Origin: Diplonema papillatum
Taxonomy: Eukaryota; Euglenozoa; Diplonemea; Diplonemida; Diplonemidae
Reading direction: 5' to 3'
Length of the DNA: 64,000 nucleotides
Assembly: GCA_030068145.1 (NCBI GenBank)
Contig: JAPJBO010000459.1
Span: 114,001-178,000, forward strand
Of the stretch, positions 11,232 to 23,600 are shown piece by piece (the stretch's first letter is position 1; every line of letters begins with the position of its first letter). The notes under the pieces were generated by a model. The model saw nothing but the letters and a program-made list of their open reading frames with translations. It searched no databases and was not told the DNA's origin. The position numbers were made by a program, and so were the translations under genes.

Positions 11232-11605
11232 CCCCCCCCAGGCATCTTGTTAAGAACCATCCATCCATCCATCAGCCGGCTGACCCCCCCCCCCCCCCCC
11301 CTTCAGGCTATTTTCACTGTGGAGGGGGGAGACGCTACCTGTCACACTCGAAGGTGGTCACCACGGTGGGCGGTCAGAAAAAAAAAATTTTTTTTTTGCC
11401 CCAAATACCCCAAATACCACACTTTGGAAAATTTTTGTGGGCCCACTTTTGGCAGGGAATTTTGACCATTTCACCTTAGAGAATTTGACCACCCAGCCTC
11501 CAAGGCAACTGCACTGTAGAGGGGGAGGGGGGGGGTCTGGTTTATCCGGCCATCCGGCCAAAGTGGCTGATCCTTAACAAGAGCGCTGCCCCCCCCCCCC
11601 CCCCC
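11232..11605 (-). repeat. Poly-C/poly-G-bounded module (family F)
   Basis: A roughly 370-base module framed and interrupted by C runs (11226-11239, 11283-11302, 11591-11609), with a central A-run/T-run palindrome near 11378-11398. Almost the same sequence appears in reverse orientation at 36880-37190 and again at 37190-37580, including the outer 'catccatccatccatcag' segment. It looks like a non-autonomous mobile module with homopolymer-rich ends. Confidence 0.75.
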
Positions 11606-13120
11606 CCCCTAACCCCACAAGCTTTCCGCGGCTGGACTCCACCGCGCGGCGCGGCCATGCAGACGGCTCTCTTCTTTTGTTTTGCTTTCAAAATTTCACA
11701 TGTTTCTTTTTTTCGGTCCTTTGCCTTTTTTTTTTTTTTTTTTTTTTTTCATGGTTCTACGTGTTTTGTCAGGGTGCTGGGTTAGGAATTGCATTTCTTC
11801 CGGAGGCGTGTGAAGTAGTTTGTTCGTTCAGAGGTTTGTTTGGTCGTTAAAGCTGTCGTTTCGGTGGCTCGGGGCGGTGCTGACACACCTTCGCGACTTT
11901 GTCTAAAGTATATGCGACTTGTACCACATGGGGACGCCTCTGCAGCCGACGCGTCGGTTGATAACTTGGACTAATAACCCGATGGTCAAATCCCCCACCT
12001 TTCTTCTCTCCTCCGCCAGAAAGTCTGGTTGCGCAACCTCGGAAACCCGGACCATAACACAATCCCTGGATACTTGTGACTCTTTCTGAATACTCTTCCT
12101 GCACGCGCCTCCTTACCATTTTGTTTGCTTGTACGTACTGGTCTTTGACTTGAGAGGGGGGCCGCCGCAGGAGGTGGAATCGGCCGCATCTTGTTTGGGT
12201 GTCCGTTGCTTATGGTGACAGCCGCGGCTGTCATCATCAGAAAGTGACGGTCGGCAGCGTGCTGTGGAAATTACCGAAACAGGTAATAATAACACATACG
12301 CACAACGACGGCAAGTGTCACACCAGGTAAAAGCGAATGACTGGAGGCATTGGGGAGACCACTCCCTCGCATTCCATTCATCCGCTTTATTCGGAAGTGA
12401 ATTTTTTGGCAATGGTCCTGATGGTTCACCCCACAGCAACCTTCTTACGACCTTTGCTTCCTCTGGCGGAGAAATATTACTTGGATTCGGGCGCTGAACT
12501 TGTTGCCAAGAACGAGCTTCCCTCTCCAAGCTCTATCCCACAGCCAATCGGTAGCAACGAAAGGGCGATGTGTACCAGTGGCAGATACGTAAAACCCTCT
12601 CGACCTATTCTCAGACTTGCTTGAATGGGCTGTGAACTCGTCTCTACACTGAACCCTCGGACGGAGAATCCTGCGTCCAAGCAGCGCCATCCTGGCAAGC
12701 AGGAGCTGGCGGCGCCAAAGCGCCAGCAATTCGCGAAGGGCGACATGAAGAAGGCGCTGAAGCTGCAGAAGAAGATCAACCACTTCAGCTACGTGCTGCA
12801 GTGGGGAGGCTACGGCCACCCCTCTCCACCATGCGCGCCACCAGACACGAGAAGGGGCTTGAATTCGGCCCGAACCTAATCCTTTCCCGAATAATGTGAG
12901 CAAAGCGAAGAGCAGCCGGCAACGGTGAAGCCTCGTACTATCTTCCGGCCGCTTTCGCTGCGGCTTGTTTCCGCAAGAGGATGGGTGAGGTGGGAGCGCC
13001 AGCGAAAAACCTTCCACTTCGCAGACAAGTTCTACATTCAGTAAGCGCGCTGCTTCTGCTTTGCGATGCTGGCGATGACCTGCGTGGGGGGGTTTGATGA
13101 ACGTGGGTGGCGCAAAAATA
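11606..13120. other. Mostly non-coding; one lyase-like exon fragment
   Basis: Apart from the fragment listed at 12700-12810, I see T-rich tracts (11705-11748) and short unrelated frames. A minus-strand frame spanning 12445-13215 is low in coding character and overlaps the plus-strand fragment. Confidence 0.35.
12700..12810 (+). other. Possible exon fragment of a DapA/N-acetylneuraminate lyase-like protein
   Basis: The plus-strand frame reads QQFAKGDMKKALKLQKKINH and then F-S-Y-V-L. Its spacing resembles the helix 'aFxxGDxxxALxxQxxxxxFxxV' near the C-terminus of the dihydrodipicolinate synthase/N-acetylneuraminate lyase superfamily. No catalytic Lys/Tyr exon or neighbouring exon was found. 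It is at best an isolated exon remnant. Confidence 0.28.
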
Positions 13121-13121
13121 C

Positions 13122-13397
13122 TCGACTGCTTCGACTGCGAATGGAAGGGAGGAAATAAGAGGTAAGGGGCAAATACAATACAAACACAATCTGACTTGTT
13201 CTTCGCTTCCACCACCGTGTGTTGTTTTTTTCACTCAGGACTTTGACCTGTTGTGTTTGTGTGATTTGTCGTGTAGGGGTAGACCCGCATGACCTCACGT
13301 CAGCTCAACACGTGGTTCGGTAGTTACAGCACTTGGGATCCCTTCTGTTCTTTGTCGGGCAGCATCGTCGAGCATTTCCTTTCAAGCTCGCGCTTAT
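13122..13397 (+). repeat. Dispersed repeat family A
   Basis: About 275 bases containing 'gaccacggtt'-free core segments 'cgtgtgttgt', 'aggactttgacctgttgtgt' and 'cggtagttacagcacttggg'. Further copies lie at 16557-16780, 24710-24995, 25000-25235, 32450-32710 (minus strand) and as fragments at 14545-14610 and 22505-22566. Short, non-coding and high-copy for the window, so SINE- or MITE-like. No clear RNA polymerase III boxes or terminal repeats could be assigned. Confidence 0.65.
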
Positions 13398-13540
13398 GTA
13401 AAAACAACTGTTAGCGCTGCGGGAAATTTTCTCACATGCTCTTGTAAATGTTCGCTTGTGAGGCTTGCTGATGGGCGAGCGCAACAGGCGACGGTCTTCT
13501 CAAGCGGATCACTTGTTCGCAATTGCGTGTCCGGTTGGAA

Positions 13541-13785
13541 AGACTCCGTCAACGTCACAGTGCACGGATCGGACAGCACTTTGCAGCAGCTACGGCATTG
13601 ACTCCGTCAACGTCACAGTGCACAAATCGGACAGCACTTTGCAGCAGCTATGGCATGTATTGACTCCGTCAACGTCGCAGTGCACGTATCGGACAGCACT
13701 TTGCAGCAGCTACGGCATTGACTCCGTCAACGTCACAGTGCACAGATCGGACAGCACTTTGCAGCAGCTATGGCATGCATTGTTC
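13541..13785 (+). repeat. Four-copy tandem repeat, about 58-62 bp
   Basis: Units start with 'gactccgtcaacgtcacagt' near 13543, 13601, 13663 and 13719 and continue with a conserved segment ending 'tttgcagcagctatggcat'. Unit length alternates through a short 'tgta/tgca' insertion. Confidence 0.8.
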
Positions 13786-13789
13786 AGAC

Positions 13790-14650
13790 CATTAGTGAAA
13801 ATGGCTGCGACTCCGCGGTTTCCAGTAAAAATGGGCTATAGCATCAACTGTTAAATGATGATAACAACTTTCGGGAGTGTGCGGCATCAACTGACCAATC
13901 ATGGTAACAACTATAGGGTGTCTGTACATCCGAAGCGCCTGACCCGGAACTGAAATGAGGAGGCGAAAAACACCCGGAGACTATAAAACCCCGGATCCCT
14001 AAGCGAACTTGCACTCTAAAAACAAGAACTTGTTGTTGACAGCAGTGTCCTGAACCCAAATCCTGGACGCGGTTTCAGGGGCAACTGACATCAAAGTAAA
14101 GAGGTGCGTAGTTTTGCTTTATTCTTTTACTTGTTAGTTGTCGACAACTTGTTTTGTGTTGAGGTGTCATTCAGATGTAAATCTAAAGCCGCCCACGTCA
14201 AATTTTGTTAAGCAGCGGCTGCCAAAACTTGCCGTGACACCTATGATCAAAGTAAGTAGGAAAGGAGAAAGGTTGTTTAAAAAAAAGAAATGGGGGTAGG
14301 TGATATTTTTTCGACCCTCGTAGCTCGCTGGGTCAGGCGCGCCAGGTAGGTGCTGGGCTAATTTCGGTCTGGGCTTAGGCTTTGCAGTCCTTCCGAATTC
14401 CGAGGAAAAGAGTGATTGCAGTGCGTGTGTGCGGAGGACCTGGTTTGTAGCTTTGCTCGGCAGGTTCCAACCAATTTTCAGTTTGTGTACGGACACGTCG
14501 GCTCTTGTACTAACATGCCCACGGCCTGGGTATATTCAAGACACCCGACGTAGCTGCTTTGACTCCGGATGGAAGGGAGGAAATATAGGGGTAGAGGGGC
14601 AAATACAATCCGATTTGCACCAAAAGAAGAGAAAACACGAGAAAGTGTAC
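13790..14650. other. Region 3' of DRC2 exon 6, possible last exon
   Basis: A minus-strand frame opening after the acceptor-like aaccag at 14440-14445 begins VLRTHALQSLF and could join in phase 0 to DRC2 exon 6, giving a C-terminus in the style of the family (a hydrophobic, histidine-containing tail). It has no independent support. A fragment of repeat family A is at 14545-14610, and 'ccaaatcctggacg' at 14057-14070 recurs at 25545-25565. Confidence 0.3.
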
Positions 14651-17600
14651 CTGCTTCGCTTCTATGACAGGGATCCCACGGTTGGCTTCAGGCAGCGGTG
14701 TGGGTGTCGTCCCCTTGAACGTATGGCACGCCAGGAGGTTGTTGCGGCCTCCCATGACCTGCAGCGTGTGTTTACATTTCTAGGTTTCGGTCGAACGTCG
14801 ACACCGTGCCCGCCTTTTTAGCGACTATTGGCAGTCTATTGCGTATCCACTGGCACATGACGTACTCGTTTGCATTTCCCCCCCATCTTCCGAGCAAGGA
14901 TGAACGAGCATTCCCTCCCTGTCTTTCGATCACATAGTATGGCATCGCACTCGGACTGTTGCATACTCAATCACATGACCAATTCATTTGCTCTTCCCCA
15001 GGTGTATTGTTAGGTGTGGCTGTACGACTAGTACGTGTACTGCAGACTAGTGCTGGTGTTGGACGGCGTATCAGTTGGTGTCCTGCTATGACAAGCACAT
15101 GAACACGGTGTACATGCTGCATGCAGTCGACGGTTGATGTATGCCCTGCATACGGCAATGGCGTACCAGCAGCTGCATCCTCATTATGCCAAGTATACAA
15201 AGGGGTGAAGCATACGTCGTCGTTGACTGAGATGCCGTCGAGGTACTGCTTGAGTAGGGCTCGAAGCTTCGAGTTCTCATTCATGAGGTGATACTTCTCG
15301 CGCGAGATGGCAGCGTTGTCCAGGAGCACCTTGTTGAATTTCTTCCAAAAGTTTTCGAGGAACTGCCACGACTCGGTCAGTGTGTCTTGCCGGAGTAGCT
15401 CGGTCATGTCTTTGGACGCGGCTGTGAATGGGTGCGTGTATGTTTGCCCAGGGAAAATATTGGTGTAACCCCTTACGGACGGAGGGGGTGGTTTGCAAGA
15501 ACGTGCTTGGAATGGGTATGTGCTCAACACCGCACTGGTCCCGTCTGCGCCGTGTTTCGGTCCTTTAAGCCACGGACACATAAGGCGGACCATCATCAGC
15601 GTGGAACCTGAGTGTCTGCAGACAGGACTGCGGTGTGAGTCTGGTTTGTCAGGCGGCTGTTCGTAGCTCGTCACAGCCAGGACCACCCGTGCTACTAGAG
15701 CACAGGCGAATCCGTCACGGGGAGAAGGCCCCTACAACCGTGTCTGAGCAATCAGTTAAAAAACTCAGGGCACTCGCCCTGATTGTGACTGCGACTCGCT
15801 AGGCAGCACTGACTTGTCTTCTTTTTACGGTGGCAATCTGCGAAGTAAACTCCGCAGAGCACAGTGGACATGGGGTTGCCGTGTGCAGCACCAATGGTTG
15901 AAGTACCAAAAGGAAAAGAGTGCGAGGAAGTAATCCTGCGTGCTGAGGGCAGCAAGTCGCGTTACGCGAAGTACCCTACTGGAATGGGGGTATTGCAAGA
16001 ACGTGCTTGGAATGGGTATGTGCTCAACACCGCACTGGTCCCGTCTGCGCCGTGTTTCGGTCCTTTAAGCCACGGACCCATAAGCATCAGCGTGGAACCT
16101 GAGTGTCTGCAGACAGGACTGCGGTGTGAATCTGGACGGAGGGGGGTGAGAGGTGTCCAGCGCGCAGTTGCCTCGCTTGTACAATACCGGTGCCCTCGTT
16201 CCGGTGCGGCCGGTTTCCGGCCTGCAAACTTGTATGCAAGACCGGAGCATATTGACAAAGAAACGAGTGGCACAGGTTCTGTGGGTCAGGCTTCAAAACA
16301 TCACAACGAAAAAATTCGTTTGGCGCTTCCGTTTGTTTGTGCGCACTAGCGGCTTTTCACCTGATTTGGTGAGTTGCTTCTAGTACGCTGCCAACTACTA
16401 ATTTTTAGTACCAACAATGCATTGTTAACACAAAAAACGAAACCCCCAACTTGGTTTGAGCGGAAAAAAGTGGTTTGAGCGGAAAAAAGTCCAAATTGTT
16501 CAGAACCTCCGAAAAGTCCAATTTTTTTTCCGGTCCAATATTTTTCCGAACACGGTACAAACACAATCTGCTTTGTTCTTCGCTTACACCACCGTGTGTT
16601 GTTCTCTCACTCAGGACTTTTGACCTGTTGTGTTTGTGGGAATTGTCGTCGAGGGGTAGACCCGCGTGACCTCACGTCCGTTCAACACGTGGTTCGGTAG
16701 TTACAGCACTTAGGATCCCTTCGGTTCTTTGTCTGGCAGTTATTGTCGAGCATTTCTCCAAGCTGGCGCTATGTAAAAAAAGGACTACGTGATGAACGCT
16801 TACGCTGTGTTTCGTGTGGGCAACAGCACATTTACCTCCTTTGATCTATCGCAACTGGCAGTCTCCTCAAGCATTTCCTACAAAGCAGGTGCTTATACAA
16901 GAAAAAAAACCAAAGGCAAATTACCTTCGAGCACGGGGTTCATCTGCGGCTGCGGCATGCCGTCGCGCCTCGCTTCGAACTGCGCCTGCTTTTCGGCGTT
17001 GATCTTCGCCTCCGTCTCGACCTCCTGCACCGACAGGTCGTTGCGGAAACGGAGGACTCTCTCGCGCTCCGTTTCGAGGGCGCGGCAGAGCTCGGACAGC
17101 CGCAGGATGCGCTCAGCCCGCTCGTTGTTCGTCTCGAGCGCGCTGCGGGCTTCGCGGGCCTGCACGACCAGCCGGCTCAGCTTCTCCTCTTGCTGCGACC
17201 GCCAGCGCTGCATCTGGTGCTTCAGCTCCTTGAAGTGCTTGGCGGTCATTTCCTTTTCCTCCTTCATCGCGCGGTTCCGCTCCTCGCATTCCTGTGGGGG
17301 TTGGCATGTATGTTTGGGATTCGATGGGCAACACCTGACGCGGAGTATGGCCCACTGGGAGTATGTATGGATTTCAATGGGTAACACCCCAGTGTGTGGT
17401 GGAATTCAATGGGCAACACCTGACGCGGAGTATGGCCCACTGGGAGTATGTATGGATTTCAATGGGTAACACCCCAGTGTGTGGTGGAATTCAATGGGCA
17501 ACACCTGACGCGGAGTATGGCCCACTGGGAGTATGTATGGATTTCAATGGGTAACACCCCAGTGTGTGGTGGAATTCAATGGGCAACACCTGACGCGGAG

Positions 17601-20600
17601 TATGGCCCACTGGGAGTATGTATGGATTTCAATGGGTAACACCCCAGTGTGTGGTGGAATTCAATGGGCAACACCTGACGCGGAGTATGGCCCACTGGGA
17701 GTATGTATGGATTTCAATGGGTAACACCCCAATGTGTGGTGGAATTCAATGGGCAACACCTGACGCGGAGTATGGCCCACTGGGAGTATGTATGGATTTC
17801 AATGGGTAACACCTGACGCGGAGTATGGCCCACTGTATGTATGGATTTCAATGGGTAACACCTGACGCGGAGTATGGCCCACTGGGAGTATGTATGGATT
17901 TCAATGGGTAACACCTGACGCGGAGTATGGCCCACTGGGAGTATGTATGGATTTCAATGGGTAACACCCCAGTGTGTGGTGGAATTCAATGGGCAACACC
18001 TGACGCGGAGTATGGCCCACTGGGAGTATGTATGGATTTCAATGGGTAACACCCCAGTGTGTGGTGGAATTCAATGGGCAACACCTGACGCGGAGTATGG
18101 CCCACTGGGAGTATGTATGGATTTCAATGGGTAACACCCCAGTGTGTGGTGGAATTCAATGGGCAACACCTGACGCGGAGTATGGCCCACTGGGAGTATG
18201 TATGGATTTCAATGGGTAACACCCCAGTGTGTGGTGGAATTCAATGGGCAACACCTGACGCGGAGTATGGCCCACTGGGAGTATGTATGGATTTCAATGG
18301 GTAACACCCCAGTGTGTGGTGGAATTCAATGGGCAACACCTGACGCGGAGTATGGCCCACTGGGAGTATGTATGGATTTCAATGGGTAACACCCCAGTGT
18401 GTGGTGGAATTCAATGGGCAACACCTGACGCGGAGTATGGCCCACTGGGAGTATGTATGGATTTCAATGGGTAACACCCCAGTGTGTGGTGGAATTCAAT
18501 GGGCAACACCTGACGCGGAGTATGGCCCACTGGGAGTATGTATGGATTTCAATGGGTAACACCCCAATGTGTGGTGGAATTCAATGGGCAACACCTGACG
18601 CGGAGTATGGCCCACTGGGAGTATGTATGGATTTCAATGGGTAACACCTGACGCGGAGTATGGCCCACTGGGAGTATGTATGGATTTCAATGGGTAACAC
18701 CTGACGCGGAGTATGGCCCACTGGGAGTATGTATGGATTTCAATGGGTAACACCTGACGCGGAGTATGGCCCACTGGGAGTATGTATGGATTTCAATGGG
18801 TAACACCCCAGTGTGTGGTGGAATTCAATGGGCAACACCTGACGCGGAGTATGGCCCACTGGGAGTATGTATGGATTTCAATGGGTAACACCCCAGTGTG
18901 TGGTGGAATTCAATGGGCAACACCTGACGCGGAGTATGGCCCACTGGGAGTATGTATGGATTTCAATGGGTAACACCCCAGTGTGTGGTGGAATTCAATG
19001 GGCAACACCTGACGCGGAGTATGGCCCACTGGGAGTATGTATGGATTTCAATGGGTAACACCCCAGTGTGTGGTGGAATTCAATGGGCAACACCTGACGC
19101 GGAGTATGGCCCACTGGGAGTATGTATGGATTTCAATGGGTAACACCCCAATGTGTGGTGGAATTCAATGGGCAACACCTGACGCGGAGTATGGCCCACT
19201 GGGAGTATGTATGGATTTCAATGGGTAACACCTGACGCGGAGTATGGCCCACTGGGAGTATGTATGGATTTCAATGGGTAACACCTGACGCGGAGTATGG
19301 CCCACTGGGAGTATGTATGGATTTCAATGGGTAACACCTGACGCGGAGTATGGCCCACTGGGAGTATGTATGGATTTCAATGGGTAACACCCCAGTGTGT
19401 GGTGGAATTCAATGGGCAACACCTGACGCGGAGTATGGCCCACTGGGAGTATGTATGGATTTCAATGGGTAACACCCCAGTGTGTGGTGGAATTCAATGG
19501 GCAACACCTGACGCGGAGTATGGCCCACTGGGAGTATGTATGGATTTCAATGGGTAACACCCCAGTGTGTGGTGGAATTCAATGGGCAACACCTGACGCG
19601 GAGTATGGCCCACTGGGAGTATGTATGGATTTCAATGGGTAACACCCCAGTGTGTGGTGGAATTCAATGGGCAACACCTGACGCGGAGTATGGCCCACTG
19701 GGAGTATGTATGGATTTCAATGGGTAACACCCCAGTGTGTGGTGGAATTCAATGGGCAACACCTGACGCGGAGTATGGCCCACTGGGAGTATGTATGGAT
19801 TTCAATGGGTAACACCCCAGTGTGTGGTGGAATTCAATGGGCAACACCTGACGCGGAGTATGGCCCACTGGGAGTATGTATGGATTTCAATGGGTAACAC
19901 CTGACGCGGAGTATGGCCCACTGGGAGTATGTATGGATTTCAATGGGTAACACCTGTGTGGTGGAATTCAATGGGCAACACCTGACGCGGAGTATGGCCC
20001 ACTGGGAGTATGTATGGATTTCAATGGGTAACACCCCAGTGAATTCAATGGGCAACACCTGACGCGGAGTATGGCCCACTGGGAGTATGTATGGATTTCA
20101 ATGGGTAACACCCCAGTGTGTGGTGGAATTCAATGGGCAACACCTGACGCGGAGTATGGCCCACTGGGAGTATGTATGGATTTCAATGGGTAACACCCCA
20201 GTGTGTGGTGGAATTCAATGGGCAACACCTGACGCGGAGTATGGCCCACTGGGAGTATGTATGGATTTCAATGGGTAACACCCCAATGTGTGGTGGAATT
20301 CAATGGGCAACACCTGACGCGGAGTATGGCCCACTGGGAGTATGTATGGATTTCAATGGGTAACACCCCAGTGTGTGGTGGAATTCAATGGGCAACACCT
20401 GACGCGGAGTATGGCCCACTGGGAGTATGTATGGATTTCAATGGGTAACACCCCAATGTGTGGTGGAATTCAATGGGCAACACCTGACGCGGAGTATGGC
20501 CCACTGGGAGTATGTATGGATTTCAATGGGTAACACCTGACGCGGAGTATGGCCCACTGGGAGTATGTATGGATTTCAATGGGTAACACCTGACGCGGAG

Positions 20601-23600
20601 TATGGCCCACTGGGAGTATGTATGGATTTCAATGGGTAACACCTGACGCGGAGTATGGCCCACTGGGAGTATGTATGGATTTCAATGGGTAACACCCCAG
20701 TGTGTGGTGGAATTCAATGGGCAACACCTGACGCGGAGTATGGCCCACTGGGAGTATGTATGGATTTCAATGGGTAACACCCCAGTGTGTGGTGGAATTC
20801 AATGGGCAACACCTGACGCGGAGTATGGCCCACTGGGAGTATGTATGGATTTCAATGGGTAACACCCCAGTGTGTGGTGGAATTCAATGGGCAACACCTG
20901 ACGCGGAGTATGGCCCACTGGGAGTATGTATGGATTTCAATGGGTAACACCCCAGTGTGTGGTGGAATTCAATGGGCAACACCTGACGCGGAGTATGGCC
21001 CACTGGGAGTATGTATGGATTTCAATGGGTAACACCCCAGTGTGTGGTGGAATTCAATGGGCAACACCTGACGCGGAGTATGGCCCACTGGGAGTATGTA
21101 TGGATTTCAATGGGTAACACCCCAGTGTGTGGTGGAATTCAATGGGCAACACCTGACGCGGAGTATGGCCCACTGGGAGTATGTATGGATTTCAATGGGT
21201 AACACCCCAATGTGTGGTGGAATTCAATGGGCAACACCTGACGCGGAGTATGGCCCACTGGGAGTATGTATGGATTTCAATGGGTAACACCTGACGCGGA
21301 GTATGGCCCACTGGGAGTATGTATGGATTTCAATGGGTAACACCTGACGCGGAGTATGGCCCACTGGGAGTATGTATGGATTTCAATGGGTAACACCTGA
21401 CGCGGAGTATGGCCCACTGGGAGTATGTATGGATTTCAATGGGTAACACCCCAGTGTGTGGTGGAATTCAATGGGCAACACCTGACGCGGAGTATGGCCC
21501 ACTGGGAGTATGTATGGATTTCAATGGGTAACACCCCAGTGTGTGGTGGAATTCAATGGGCAACACCTGACGCGGAGTATGGCCCACTGGGAGTATGTAT
21601 GGATTTCAATGGGTAACACCCCAGTGTGTGGTGGAATTCAATGGGCAACACCTGACGCGGAGTATGGCCCACTGGGAGTATGTATGGATTTCAATGGGTA
21701 ACACCCCAGTGTGTGGTGGAATTCAATGGGCAACACCTGACGCGGAGTATGGCCCACTGGGAGTATGTATGGATTTCAATGGGTAACACCCCAATGTGTG
21801 GTGGAATTCAATGGGCAACACCTGACGCGGAGTATGGCCCACTGGGAGTATGTATGGATTTCAATGGGTAACACCTGACGCGGAGTATGGCCCACTGGGA
21901 GTATGTATGGATTTCAATGGGTAACACCTGACGCGGAGTATGGCCCACTGGGAGTATGTATGGATTTCAATGGGTAACACCCCAGTGTGTGGTGGAATTC
22001 AATGGGCAACACCTGACGCGGAGTATGGCCCACTGGGAGTATGTATGGATTTCAATGGGTAACACCCCAGTGTGTGGTGGAATTCAATGGGCAACACCTG
22101 ACGCGGAGTATGGCCCACTGGGAGTATGTATGGATTTCAATGGGTAACACCCCAGTGTGTGGTGGAATTCAATGGGCAACACCTGACGCGGAGTATGGCC
22201 CACTGGGAGTATGTATGGATTTCAATGGGTAACACCCCAGTGTGTGGTGGAATTCAATGGGCAACACCTGACGCGGAGTATGGCCCACTGGGAGTATGTA
22301 TGGATTTCAATGGGTAACACCCCAGTGTGTGGTGGAATTCAATGGGCAACACCTGACGCGGAGTATGGCCCACTGAGAGTATGTATGGATTTCAATGGGT
22401 AACACCTGACGCGGAGTATGGCCCACTGGGAGTATGTATGGATTTCAATGGGTAACACCTGACGCGGAGTATGGCCCACTGGGTGTATGTGTGGGATTCA
22501 ATGGGATCGGTTCTTTGTCTGGCAGCTTCGTCGAGCATTTCCTTCCAAGCTGGCGCTTATGTAAAACAGAAAACACGCCTATTTCTTGTGCGAAGGGTAT
22601 GTTAAAGTCTCCGGTTGACCGTAGAGGCTTGAGGTGGAGGGAGAGGTAAGTTGGGGGGGAGGTTGCAAGAACGCGCTTGGAATGGTGTGCTCAAACCCGC
22701 ACGTCCTGTTTGCACCGTGTATCGGTCCTGTAAGCTACGGACGCACGAGGCGGACCACCAGCGCGGAACCGGCGCGTCTGCAGCCAAGACAGCGGTGTGA
22801 GTCTGGTGGGGCGGGTGAGGTTGAGTGGAGGGGTTACGACCGTGCTTGAAATGGTTTAGTGCTCAACGCCGTCCTGGTCCCGTTTGCGCCGTGTTTCGAC
22901 GCAAGGCTAGCGCGCAAAACCTGAGTGCTGCAGACAGGACAGAGGAGGGGGTCGTCGAGGTTAAGGAGGATTGCACGACCTTACTTGAAATGGATTCGTG
23001 CTCAACGCCGTCCTGGTCCCGTCTGCGCCGTGTTTCGACGCAAGGCTATCGCGCGGAACCTGCGTGCTGCAGACAGGGGTCGTTGAGGTTAAGGGGGATT
23101 GCACGACCGTGCTTGAATGGATTTGTGCCCAACGCCGTACTGGTCCACACGAGGCGGACCACCAGCGCGGAACCGGAGTGTCTGCAGCCAGGACAGCGGT
23201 ATGAGTCGAGTGGGGCGGGTGAAGTTGAGTGGAGGGTTTAAGGGGGATTGCACCGAACGTGCTTGGAATGGATTTGTGCTCAGCGCCGCACTGGTCCCGT
23301 CTGCGCCGTGTTTCGACGTAAGGCCATCATTAGCGCGGAACCTGCGTGTCTGCAGACAGGACAGAGGAGGGGGTCGTTGAGGAGGGGAGACTATGCAAAC
23401 GGCAGACCTTGATATTGTTCGCGAGATTTGCTTTCCAGTTTGCGATCATTTCCTGCAGCTTGAGTATGCGGCGCATCTGACGGCTGATCTGTGGAAGTGG
23501 TCATTAGTGCGTTCTGGCCCGAAAAGCACTGAGAGCAGGTGAGGCAGCAGCAGCGGCAATAGTCTGACTTTGATGTGCACAATCTGTGGTGATGGACTGC

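Noticed and set aside
17363-22402. About forty overlapping 63-codon ORFs
   Set aside because: They are the same frame of the 85-bp satellite unit repeated. The period is not a multiple of three and each stops in the next unit.
17310-22500. CRISPR array
   Set aside because: Units are contiguous repeats without unique spacers, and the context is a eukaryotic intron.
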